From contig NZ_CP082928.1 of assembly GCF_023517795.1 (NCBI RefSeq), positions 248,001 to 312,000 of the forward strand: a stretch of DNA of 64,000 nt, written 5' to 3'. This document shows positions 1-9,000 of this stretch, piece after piece. Source of the stretch: Pseudomonas fulva (lineage in GTDB: Bacteria > Pseudomonadota > Gammaproteobacteria > Pseudomonadales > Pseudomonadaceae). Below the pieces are notes generated by a model, which searched no databases, was not told where the DNA came from, and saw nothing but the letters and a program-made list of their open reading frames with translations. Each line of letters begins with the position of its first letter. The first letter of the stretch is position 1. Position numbers and translations under genes: made by a program.

Positions 1-566
1 CCTATTCTGCGGTTCTCTGTCAACCAGCCAAACATCCGCTCAATGATGTTGCGCTGCCGATACTTTGGACGATCAAAGAGTCGGGGCAAGCCAGGCCGAC
101 GCTTGCGTGGCATGGAACGCAGCGGGATCACCGGCTGTATTCGGTAACGGTCGCAGTAATGGCGCAGGTGTGCCGCCTCAACTACATCCCAGAGCATGGT
201 CTAGCGGTTCTTCAAGCCCCCTTTTTTCCGGCACCTGAAGAGGCTCGGGTTGCGCGTACCGTAGTGGAATCGATCATCCAGGTGGCCAGATCGATCAGTC
301 CCTCCCGGTTTAATCGGATGTGCAAGCGCTCCAGTATCCGGTCGAACGTACCGTCGTCACGCCAGTCACGAAAACGCTGATACACCGTTGACCAAGGCCC
401 AAAGCGTTCCGGCAGATCACGCCAGGCAACGCCCGAGCAGAGGATCCAAAGGATTGCGTGGAGTACTAGGCAATCATCACTGCGTGGGCGACCATTTCTG
501 TTCTGGAGAAACCAGATCCTAGATCAAGTTCCACGATGCGTCGGAGAGTTCGTAACGCTTTACCAT
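1..566 (-). pseudogene. IS5-family transposase remnant (truncated by window edge, decayed)
   Basis: Reading the minus strand from the ATG at 566 gives the usual start of an IS5-type transposase, MVKRYELSDASWNLI, followed at once by an in-frame TAG. A two-base loss then shifts the frame near the EQK stretch. Beyond it the frame again reads family sequence such as RDLPERFGPWSTVYQRFRDW and WMIDSTTVRATRAS. After the KKG residues the middle of the DDE domain is deleted, and the sequence jumps to the C-terminal part (RNIIERMFGWLTENRR), which runs off the window. The nonsense codon, frameshift and internal deletion together mean it cannot make a working transposase. No terminal inverted repeat was identified to its right. 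Family assignment is confident; the exact IS is not known. Confidence 0.85.
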
Positions 567-986
567 GCGGGCCTCCAGCCAATCATGGCGAAAATTTTAC
601 CCGCACCTACTTTTCGTAAAAACCTAGGGTGGAAAGCCAGCAAAAACCTCCCTAAGCACGAGCCTTATAGGCTCTAAAGTGTCATGTGGAGTCCGCCTAA
701 CCATGCTCCCTCGAACCGTGCCAAGCGAATGGCGCACCGCTTCCATCCCATCGGTTCAAAGGCCAGAGAGATGTTGACTTCTACTTTTCTTGGATGTTGA
801 ATCCGCCCCTTATTTCCACCCCCTCTCTCAAGTGGTGAACGAAGTGCCCTGCTCCAGCCAACAAGCCTGATACCGACGACGGTCCATCGTGCCTGATGGC
901 TGCCTGCGCACCTGCGTGGCCGCTTCCCACATTTTGCCCGCCTGAACCCTTGTCGTCGGTTTTCCCAATTGCAATGGAGAAAACCC
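567..986. other. Intergenic stretch, no gene seen
   Basis: This stretch separates the decayed transposase from the RNA-repair cassette. No reading frame here has a ribosome site and family-like sequence. It presumably holds the promoter of the ligase gene, but I could not pick out convincing -35/-10 boxes. Confidence 0.4.
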
Positions 987-1847
987 ATGAACATGGATTT
1001 CCGCGCCTATGCGCAAAACCTCGAGCTACACAAATACCCACGCACGCCCCACCTGGAGAGCTCTCGCCTGCAGCCGGGCGATACCGATAGCGATCAAGTC
1101 TGTTATGCCTCGCTGAGCGGGCAATGGCTGGTCGTCGAGGAAAAACTGGACGGCGCCAATGCCGGCATCAGTTTCTCCGCGGCCGGTGAATTGCTGCTGC
1201 AATCGCGTGGCCACTACCTGACCGGTGGCGGTCGGGAGCGCCAGTTCAACCTCTTCAAGCAGTGGGCCGTGGCCCACGAAGACTGGTTGATGAGCCGCCT
1301 TGAAGACCGCTACGTGCTGTTCGGCGAGTGGATGCACAAGAAGCATTCGGTGTTCTACGACCGCCTGCCGCACTTCTTCTGCGAGTTCGACATCTGGGAC
1401 CGGGCCCATGGCCTGTTCCTGTCGACCACCGCCCGGCGCCAGCTGCTGCGCGACGGCCCGGTGCTGTCGGTGCCGGTGCTTCATGAAGGGCTGGCACCAG
1501 CGCGGCTCAAGGATCTGCTTGAGCTGCTCGGCGACTCGCTGGCCAAGTCGCCGGCATGGCGCAGCGCCTTCGAAGCCACGGTGCAGCGCGAAGGCCTGGA
1601 CCTGGAACGGGCCTGGCGGCAGTGCGACAAGTCGACGGTGATGGAAGGCCTGTACCTGAAGCTCGAAGACGAGAAACAAATCAACGGACGCCTCAAGTGG
1701 GTTCGCCAGGACTTCGTCCAGGCGATCCTCGAAGCGGACCAGCATCATGCGAACCAGCCATTCATTCCCAATCTGCTGGCCGACGGGGTAGATCTCTATG
1801 CCCCTCGCCTGTCGATGGACTGGGATGGCCAGCGATCTGGTTATTGA
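987..1847 (+). CDS. ATP-dependent RNA ligase of a two-gene RNA-repair cassette
   Basis: The protein (286 residues from this start) belongs to the nucleotidyltransferase superfamily of RNA ligases, which seal 3'-OH and 5'-phosphate RNA ends through an enzyme-AMP intermediate. The motifs are in the expected order: motif I EEKLDG with the adenylated lysine at K53, a motif III-like FGEW at about 112-115, motif IV EGLYLK at 220-225, and a motif V lysine in RLKWVR at about 237. The ATG at 987 is preferred over a TTG at 969 because GGAGA lies six bases upstream. The stop is 14 bases before the next gene, which encodes end-healing enzymes, so the two form an operon for break repair. The catalytic family is clear. 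The natural RNA substrate (for example a cleaved tRNA) is not visible from sequence. Confidence 0.85.
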   Translation: MNMDFRAYAQNLELHKYPRTPHLESSRLQPGDTDSDQVCYASLSGQWLVVEEKLDGANAGISFSAAGELLLQSRGHYLTGGGRERQFNLFKQWAVAHEDWLMSRLEDRYVLFGEWMHKKHSVFYDRLPHFFCEFDIWDRAHGLFLSTTARRQLLRDGPVLSVPVLHEGLAPARLKDLLELLGDSLAKSPAWRSAFEATVQREGLDLERAWRQCDKSTVMEGLYLKLEDEKQINGRLKWVRQDFVQAILEADQHHANQPFIPNLLADGVDLYAPRLSMDWDGQRSGY

Positions 1848-1861
1848 AGGAGAACAACAAA

Positions 1862-3013
1862 ATGGACATTCGACAACTGCAAAGCCTGGTTCCAGAACCG
1901 GGCCAGCGCTTCGACGCGAAGGCATGCCTGGAGGCGATTCCGGCCCTGCAACGTTTGGCCAGCACGCCCCAGGATCCGCACTACCACGCCGAGGGCGACG
2001 TATGGATCCACACCTGCATGGTGGTCGAGGCGCTGCTAGCGCAACCGCGCTATCAGCAGGCTACCGAGGAGCAGCGCTTGGTGCTGTTCCTGGCCGCGCT
2101 ATTGCACGACATCTCGAAGCCGGACACTACGGTGATCGATACAGAAACCGGGCGCATCGGCCAGCCTGGCCACTCGCGACGCGGCGCCGTGGATGCACGC
2201 CTGCTGTTGTGGCGGGCAGGCATGCACTTCGAGTTGCGCGAGCAGGTCTGCCGCATCATCTCGGTACACCAATTGCCGTTCTTCGCGCTGTCGGGCAATC
2301 GCAGCGGGCAGAGCCCGGAGTTCATTCTGCACAAGCTGTCGTGGGAGCTGCCAGTGTGGATGCTTTGCGCAGTCGCGGAAGCGGACATGCAGGGACGCAC
2401 CTACGTGGGCAAGCAGGCCGTGCTCGACGAGATCGAGCTGTTTCGCGAACTGGCCGCCGAGGAAGGCTGCCTGTATGGGCCACGGGCATTCGTCGATGAC
2501 TACACCCGTATCCAGTACTTCCGCGGTGCCCGGGTGCATCCCGACTACCCGCTGCATGAGCCGGAGGGCTCGCGGGTCATCATGCTGTCCGGCATGCCGG
2601 CCAGTGGCAAGAACACCTGGGTGGCCAAACACCACCCGGATCTGCCGGTGATCTCCTTCGACGACGCCCGCGAGGCCCTGGGCCTGCGCCATGGTGAGAA
2701 CGAAGGCGCCGCTGCGCACTTCGCCATCGACCGGGCCAAGTCATTGCTGCGCGAGAAACAGCCCTTTGTCTGGAACTCCACGCACCTCTCGGCACAGATG
2801 CGCAAGAAGACCCTCGATCTGCTGTACGCCTACCAGGCTAAGGTGCAGATCCAGTATCTGGAGATGCCCGAGAAAGAGGTCTACCGGCGTAACACCCGGC
2901 GCGACACCAGCCTGCGTAACGACGATATCCGCCGCATGCTGTTCAAATGGGAGGTGCCACTGCCAAGCGAGGCGCATCAAGTTGACTACTCGTGTGAATC
3001 TGGTGCGCTGTAA
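1862..3013 (+). CDS. HD-Pnk: HD phosphohydrolase fused to P-loop polynucleotide kinase (RNA end healing)
   Basis: This 383-residue protein has two modules. Residues 35-180 are an HD phosphohydrolase, with metal-binding candidates H50, H82-D83 and further histidines (H104, H136) and D175. Residues 238-383 are a P-loop kinase with Walker A GMPASGKNT at 244-252 and an SFDD acid motif near 266. The same architecture is known from Runella slithyformis HD-Pnk, where the HD part removes 2',3'-cyclic or 3' phosphates and the kinase phosphorylates 5'-OH ends. Together they produce ends that the ligase encoded just upstream can join. The start has AAGGAG eight to ten bases upstream. Function is inferred from domain order and from the ligase neighbour. 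No partner nuclease, toxin or RNA chaperone is encoded beside it. Confidence 0.85.
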   Translation: MDIRQLQSLVPEPGQRFDAKACLEAIPALQRLASTPQDPHYHAEGDVWIHTCMVVEALLAQPRYQQATEEQRLVLFLAALLHDISKPDTTVIDTETGRIGQPGHSRRGAVDARLLLWRAGMHFELREQVCRIISVHQLPFFALSGNRSGQSPEFILHKLSWELPVWMLCAVAEADMQGRTYVGKQAVLDEIELFRELAAEEGCLYGPRAFVDDYTRIQYFRGARVHPDYPLHEPEGSRVIMLSGMPASGKNTWVAKHHPDLPVISFDDAREALGLRHGENEGAAAHFAIDRAKSLLREKQPFVWNSTHLSAQMRKKTLDLLYAYQAKVQIQYLEMPEKEVYRRNTRRDTSLRNDDIRRMLFKWEVPLPSEAHQVDYSCESGAL

Positions 3014-3299
3014 CTGATGCTTGAGAGCGCTGCGCCTAAGTGCATGCACCGCCCAGGCGATATCGGATGGACGACCACTGATTTTCAGCAATAAGCCCCT
3101 TGGCAAGTACTGCCATTGCTACAGATTGCAGAAGAAACCAGATGATATTCGGGCCCCTTACCACCAACATGCGCAGCAGTAAAACCAGGGTGCTGTTTCT
3201 GTCCAGAGCATGGAGCTACCCCTGGGCAATCTAGAACGCTGCCCGTTCATCACAAAGAACCTGCATGAAATCTGAAACTTTTTGACATTTGAATTTATA

Positions 3300-3671
3300 T
3301 CAAACTCCGGTAGCGGCAGATTGTTGAACATCCGCTACTGCTTCGTACATTAGGGCTATGTCCCAAGGCTTGGAAATGAACGTGGAGTGCTGGGGTATCT
3401 CGTCCCTGCACAGCATTTGATGCCCAGAGGTCAGTATCACCGGCAATAAGGGCCAGCGATTCCAGACAATCTGCGCCAGCTGCCAACCATCCAGCGAGCC
3501 CGGCATGCGGATGTCGGTCAGCAATAAATCGATACCCCCATACCCCAGATGTTCAAGCGCGGTATCTGCCGATGCACACTCGATCACCTCAACGCTCAGG
3601 GGCGCAATCAATTCCACCAGCAGTTGCCGAAGGATCAGCTCGTCTTCAACGAGCAATACGGTGAAGGTCAT
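3300..3671 (-). CDS. Single-domain response regulator (CheY-like receiver)
   Basis: The product is a stand-alone receiver domain of 123 residues with no output domain. The acid pocket is E9-D10, the phospho-acceptor is D53 in LLLTDIRMPG, the switch residues are T81/S82, and the conserved lysine is K101 in FISKPW. I chose the inner ATG because an alternative ATG at 3692 has no ribosome site, whereas this one has CAGG about seven bases upstream. Such proteins relay phosphate from a histidine kinase or act by protein binding. A soluble histidine kinase is encoded about 0.6 kb away on the same strand, and a hybrid kinase further along, but sequence alone does not show a pairing. Confidence 0.85.
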   Translation of the reverse strand: MTFTVLLVEDELILRQLLVELIAPLSVEVIECASADTALEHLGYGGIDLLLTDIRMPGSLDGWQLAQIVWNRWPLLPVILTSGHQMLCRDEIPQHSTFISKPWDIALMYEAVADVQQSAATGV

Positions 3672-3900
3672 ATGCTTTACCTGTTGCTCCAATGGAGGTT
3701 AGGGCGCAGCGCACGCTTCGAGTGTCAAAAAGTGGATAGGCGGTCACAACCCAACTGAAACGGTCTTACGGGCCGCTACGCTTCACGTGGCGTGACCGAC
3801 ACAATCCGCCCGGCGGTCATCTTTGAGCCTGAACCTCACGGCCTCGCCCCTTCTCGGATGAAGTAGGCCAACTGCTTGGCCTAACTCGAGGTACACCGCA

Positions 3901-4188
3901 ATGAAAGTCATTAATCTCAAAGATGGGACACCCCATTACCAAGGCAACCCAGGCTACATACCGCCTCATGCTCTTGTTACGGCTGGACGCGAGCACGGTT
4001 CGGTCAGCGCGATCGCGAGGCCCATGGCCCAGCAACCAGGCAGAGAGCACGGTAATGAAAATGAGGACGAGCCGGAACCAGGTACTGGTACGGAAAGCGA
4101 GCCGAACTCGCTCCCAGACGAAGCGCCCGCTGTAGAGCCCGAAGATTTAGACGGCAACAAGGCAGGGCTGGGTACCAGGCCGGCTTAG
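3901..4188 (+). CDS. Small hypothetical protein with acidic, low-complexity C-terminus
   Basis: This 95-residue frame starts at an ATG with GAGG about nine bases upstream. I do not recognise the family. The N-terminal 30 residues look ordered (MKVINLKDGTPHYQGNPGY). Residues 50-85 are rich in Glu, Asp, Pro and Asn and are probably disordered. There is no signal peptide or membrane segment. It sits alone between the receiver gene and the histidine kinase gene, both of which are on the other strand. The reading frame and ribosome site support a gene, but a chance frame cannot be excluded. Confidence 0.5.
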   Translation: MKVINLKDGTPHYQGNPGYIPPHALVTAGREHGSVSAIARPMAQQPGREHGNENEDEPEPGTGTESEPNSLPDEAPAVEPEDLDGNKAGLGTRPA

Positions 4189-4310
4189 CTTCAAGCCAAC
4201 CAACGAGATGTTGCCTGCACCACCAAGCGCCCGACTCTGATGCCGGGCGTTTCATTTGCAGCGGCCACAGGCAGCACCTATCCGTCCATGCTCACGACGC
4301 ACAAGCGCCA

Positions 4311-5432
4311 CTATCCGGGCAGGCTCACTTGAAAGGTAGTGCCGTCTCCAATAGTCGACGCCACGTCGATCTGGCCACCATGTGCCCCCACAATCTGCAA
4401 CGTGATATAGAGCCCCAACCCCATTCCAGCCAAGGGCCCCAAGTCGCTCACTACAGATTGCGAGAATCGCCCCATCGGATTGAATATAAAGGGCAATACG
4501 TCTTCGGCAATGGGTTGGCCCCAGTTATGAACGCTGAAGACATGTGCCTCTGCGTTGGACGTGACAGCCACCGTGACGGGTGCCCCCGCCTTGCCATGAT
4601 GAACCGCATTGCTGATCAAATTGGAGAACACCTGTTCGATACGCGCCTCATCGAAACGCCCCACTGCGGCGCCGACGGTCTCGCAACAAATCTCCGAAAG
4701 CGGATGCGCAGCCCGCGCTTCGCTGACAATCCGCTTGCATACCGCGACCAGATCCACGGTCTGAAACCGCACTGGCAACGTCGTCCCAAGGTGTGAGCGG
4801 GCGAAGTCGAGCAAATCTCCTACGATTCGGTTGGCGCGCTCGGCACTGACATGAATCTGCCCCGCAATAGCCGCAGATTTATCGCCGCGCTCTGTGTTGC
4901 GAAGCAGCATTTCTGCTCCCAGCAAAATAGCGCCCAGCGGGTTGCGCAGATCATGCCCTAGTATGCCTAGGAACAGCGTGCGGGAAGCGTCCAAGGCACG
5001 GGAGTAATTGGCGATGGACTCTGTCAGGGCCTGGTCAATAGCTTCGTGGAAGCGCGCCAGGTCTTCGATCTCCACCGCCTCTCCCGCCTTTATTCGGCCC
5101 ATCCACAAAGTCAGTACGCTGGTTCTCAGCGCCCGGTACTCGGAGGCCATCTGGTCGAGCGTGAAGCCGGCCATGAGCCGCGTGACGGCATGCGTCTCCG
5201 CTGCTGTCTGTCTATCCCTGACAGGGCCATTGCCCAGGGATTTATCCAGTTGCTGATGTTTGCTCTGCGGCGTATCGAGGTCATTAACGATGGCCTGCAA
5301 TATCTGCCAGGCATGATCGCGCAAGGCCTCGGTGTCCAGCGCCTTGCCGGGAACGGTGATGGTCCGCGCAAAGTCCTCCCAAGCCTGCAGGATAGGCTCA
5401 ACATTTTCATCAATGAACGTGGACAGTCGCAT
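4311..5432 (-). CDS. Soluble sensor histidine kinase with N-terminal helical (RsbRD-like) domain
   Basis: The 373-residue protein carries an all-helical N-terminal region (about 1-145) resembling the RsbRD_N sensor fold, then a HisKA segment with the phospho-acceptor H160 in LGILGHDLRNP. A HATPase domain follows, with an N-box-like SNLISNAVHHG and a G2-box MGLGLY near 340. No membrane segment is present, so it should sense a cytoplasmic cue or be fed by another protein. It autophosphorylates and would pass phosphate to a receiver. The separate CheY-like receiver about 0.6 kb downstream on the same strand is a candidate partner by proximity only. The signal it senses is unknown. Confidence 0.85.
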   Translation of the reverse strand: MRLSTFIDENVEPILQAWEDFARTITVPGKALDTEALRDHAWQILQAIVNDLDTPQSKHQQLDKSLGNGPVRDRQTAAETHAVTRLMAGFTLDQMASEYRALRTSVLTLWMGRIKAGEAVEIEDLARFHEAIDQALTESIANYSRALDASRTLFLGILGHDLRNPLGAILLGAEMLLRNTERGDKSAAIAGQIHVSAERANRIVGDLLDFARSHLGTTLPVRFQTVDLVAVCKRIVSEARAAHPLSEICCETVGAAVGRFDEARIEQVFSNLISNAVHHGKAGAPVTVAVTSNAEAHVFSVHNWGQPIAEDVLPFIFNPMGRFSQSVVSDLGPLAGMGLGLYITLQIVGAHGGQIDVASTIGDGTTFQVSLPG

Positions 5433-6010
5433 GCTGTGATCCCAGTGCTAATGCACGATTTCATTGAGGGCAATCGCTGCCGTCCATCAGTAAAGCACGT
5501 ATAAAGAGAGGCTCCTAGTAAGGAGAGAAAACTGATTACAGCTCACTCCATCACAGCAGACCGCCCAAGTGAGGCCCTTTCTACTTACTTGCAGGTATTC
5601 AAAGAAAATGCGCCACATAACTTTTACGCTAAGGCTGCAACGCGAAAATGTACCCACCGTTAGCTGCCGTGAGGGGCTGCATTCAGCAACGTTTTGGTGT
5701 CTCGCAGTTTGTGCAAGCGCGCCGATAGCTCATGGCTTGAATGCTCTTGGGCGAGATAAAGGCGTTGCCGATTATGTTGCGCAATCTGCAGCCCGAAGCC
5801 CTGAATAAACAGACCATGGTTGCTGGGAATAGAGGATGTCTGAAGTAAACCGCAACCGCAGAACTGTTGTTATGTGCGCTAGCAGACAGACGCACTGCCG
5901 GGAGAATTTCACACTGGCTCGGTACACCTTCCTCATTCGTCCCGCCTGCAACGCTTGCGCGACATGCATCTCTGCAACGTTATCCACGCTTCACGTTGCG
6001 CTAGGAAAAT
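5433..6010. other. Intergenic region between divergent kinase and glucan synthase genes
   Basis: This 578-base gap lies between two divergently transcribed genes and appears less GC-rich than the flanking coding sequence. No frame inside it has both a ribosome site and recognisable protein sequence. It must hold the promoters of both neighbours, but I could not assign a sigma factor class. Confidence 0.4.
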
Positions 6011-9000
6011 ATGGAAAGGCAATGGCTTCGAGCAATCCAACGGTTGTGGCGGCCCACGCCGCGCACCTTCGAATACGAGCCGGCCCTGCGCGCGGAACTG
6101 TTTAGCGCAGAACAGATGGCCGCACACGGTGCCCATTTGGCCCAACAGCATCACCTTAGCTCCGCCCCCACCTCCGACGCCCTCCTTCATCGCCTTTCTG
6201 AAAACGCCGCCGTACTGGCCAGCAGTTGCCAGGCCATGAGCGCAGCAGCGCTCTCCAACCAACGCGCGACGCCTGCTGCAGAGTGGCTGCTGGACAACTT
6301 CTATCTAGTCGAAGAGCAGATCCGTACGGCGCAGAAACATCTGCCCAAAGGCTACTGCCGCGAACTGCCCGGCCTGGATGACGGGCCCTCACGGACGCTG
6401 CCTCGGGTCTACGACATTGCCCTGGAAACCATCGCCCATGGTGATGGCCGGGTCGATAGCGACAGCCTGAGCCGTTTCGTGGCGGCCTACCAAGTGATCA
6501 CACCGCTGACGCTGGGCGAGCTATGGGGCATTCCCATCATGCTGCGTTTGGCATTGATCGAGAACCTGCGACGGGTCGCGTCCCGGGTTATGGCCAGCTG
6601 GAGCGACCGCAGTCTCGCCAACGACTGGGCAGATCGATTGGTTTCAACCGCCGAGCTCGACGCCAAGAACGTGGTGCTGCTGGTGGCCGACATGGCGCGC
6701 TCTGCGCCACCGATGACCAGTGCTTTCGTGGCCGAGCTGGCGCGGCGCCTGCAAGGCCAGAGCACGGCACTGATACTGCCGATGACCTGGGTCGAGCAGG
6801 CTCTGGCCGAATCCGGCCAGAGCGTCGAACGGCTGATTCACCTCGACGCTCAGTTGCAAGCGACAGAGCAAGTGTCGATCAGCAACAGCATCAACAGCCT
6901 GCGCCTGCTCTCTTCGCTGGACTGGCGCGAGTTCGTCGAACTCATGAGCGGCGTCGAGCACGCCCTTGGCGAAGACCCGTCTGCGGTCTATCCCAGCATG
7001 GATTTCGCCACCCGCGACCATTACCGCCACGTCGTCGAGCGTCTGGCGCGCTGTTGCCGATACTCGCAGGTCGAGATCGCCCGGGCGGCCGTCGCCCTGT
7101 GCCATACGGCAGCGGATGAAGACCCGCTGAAGCGACACGTTGGCTTCTACCTGTTGGGCCCCGGGCTGGTCGATCTGGAGCAGCAACTGGGCGCGCGGCG
7201 ATCCCCGGCCGAGCGCTGCCGGCGCGTGCTGCGCAAGTCGCCGCTGGCGTTTTTCATGACGCCAGTGGTGGCGCTCAGCGTTCTGCTGGCCTGGCCCTTC
7301 TACAGCATGCTGCGCGCCGACGGCTGGGGCCCATGGGCATTGCTGCTACTCAGCGTGCCGACGCTGGTGATGACCAGCCACCTGGCCATCGCGCTGGTCA
7401 ACCGTCTGGTCACCCTCAACCTGCCAGCAGACATCCTGCCGCGCCTCGATTACAGCGCCGGCATTCCCCCCCAAGCGCGTACGCTGGTGGTAGTGCCGAC
7501 GCTGATCGGCAGCGCTCAGGATGTTGAAGAGCTGGTGGACGGCCTGGAGATACGGTTTCTCGCCAACCGTGATGCCAACCTGCATTTCGCCCTGCTCACC
7601 GATTTCATGGATGCCCAGAGCGAGGTGCTCGACGGCGATGCGCCCCTGCTGCAACAAGCCAGCCTGGCGGTCGCAGCGCTCAACCTGAAATACCCCGAAA
7701 CGGCTGCGTCGCGCTTCTTCCTGCTGCATCGGCCACGACGCTGGAACGGCACCGAGCAACGCTGGATGGGCCATGAGCGCAAACGTGGCAAGATCGCCGA
7801 GCTCAATGCCCTGTTGCGAGGTCATGGCCACGAGCGGTTTTCCCTGATCGTCGGCGATATCGACGCGCTACCGAGGATCGAATACGTCATCGCGCTGGAC
7901 ACTGACACCCAGCTGCCACGCGATGTGGCTCGGCAGCTCCTCGGCGCAATCTGCCACCCGCTCAACCAGGCACGCTTCGACCCGCAGCACAATCGCATTG
8001 TCAGTGGGTATGCCATCCTGCAACCGCGGGTGGGCATCAGCCTGCCGAGCATCGCCCGCTCCACTTACGCGCAACTGTTTGGCAGCGATGCGGGGATGGA
8101 CCCTTACACCCGTTCTGTATCCGACGTGTACCAGGATCTGTTCGGCAACGGCTCGTTCATCGGCAAGGGTATCTACGCCGTGGACGCTTTCGAGCAGGCC
8201 CTGCAGGGCTGCTTTCCCGACAACTGCATTCTCAGTCACGACCTGATCGAGGGCTGTTACGCCCGCTCTGGGCTGATCAGCGACGTACAGCTGTACGAGG
8301 AACACCCGGCGCGCTACAGCGCCAATGCCAAGCGCCGGCATCGCTGGATTCGCGGAGACTGGCAGCTGTTGCCCTGGCTGATGCCCTGGACACCGAAATC
8401 CGGCGGCGGCCTGGAGCGCAACCGTCTGACCGATCTGGCCTGCTGGAAGATCGTCGATAACCTGCGCCGCAGCCTGGAGCCGGCGGCCTTTCTGTGCATG
8501 CTGCTCTGGGGCTGGTTCGCCACCACCCAGCCACTGCTGTGGAGCCTGGGTGTGTTCCTGCTGATCATCGCCCAGCCACTGATCAGTACCCTGTTGGCGT
8601 TGCTGCACAAAGCCCACGACATCAACCTCGGTCAGCACCTGAAGGTCACCCTTCGCGATGCGGCCCAGGACTTCAGTCGTGCGTTGCTGACTTTGGCGTG
8701 GCTGCCCTTCGAAGCCTTCAGCAGCCTGGATGCGATCGCTCGTACCCTGTGGCGCATGACGATCAGCCAGCGCCGCCTGCTGCAATGGAACCCTTCGCGA
8801 GAAGTGGAGCGCAGCAGTCGCAACGACCTGCCGGGGTTGTACCGGCTGATGTGGGTCGCGCCGCTGCTGGCGGTCGCCGTCGCCGTACTGCTGTCTGGTC
8901 AGCCCGTGGTGCTGGCCATCGCCATGCCCTTCCTGCTGGCCTGGCTGCTGGCGCCTGCCATCGCCTTCTGGCTGAGCAGGACGGCGGTCTATGTCGCCTA

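Noticed and set aside
674..1041. Overlapping minus-strand frames before the RNA ligase gene
   Set aside because: They overlap each other in several frames and carry no motif or ribosome site.
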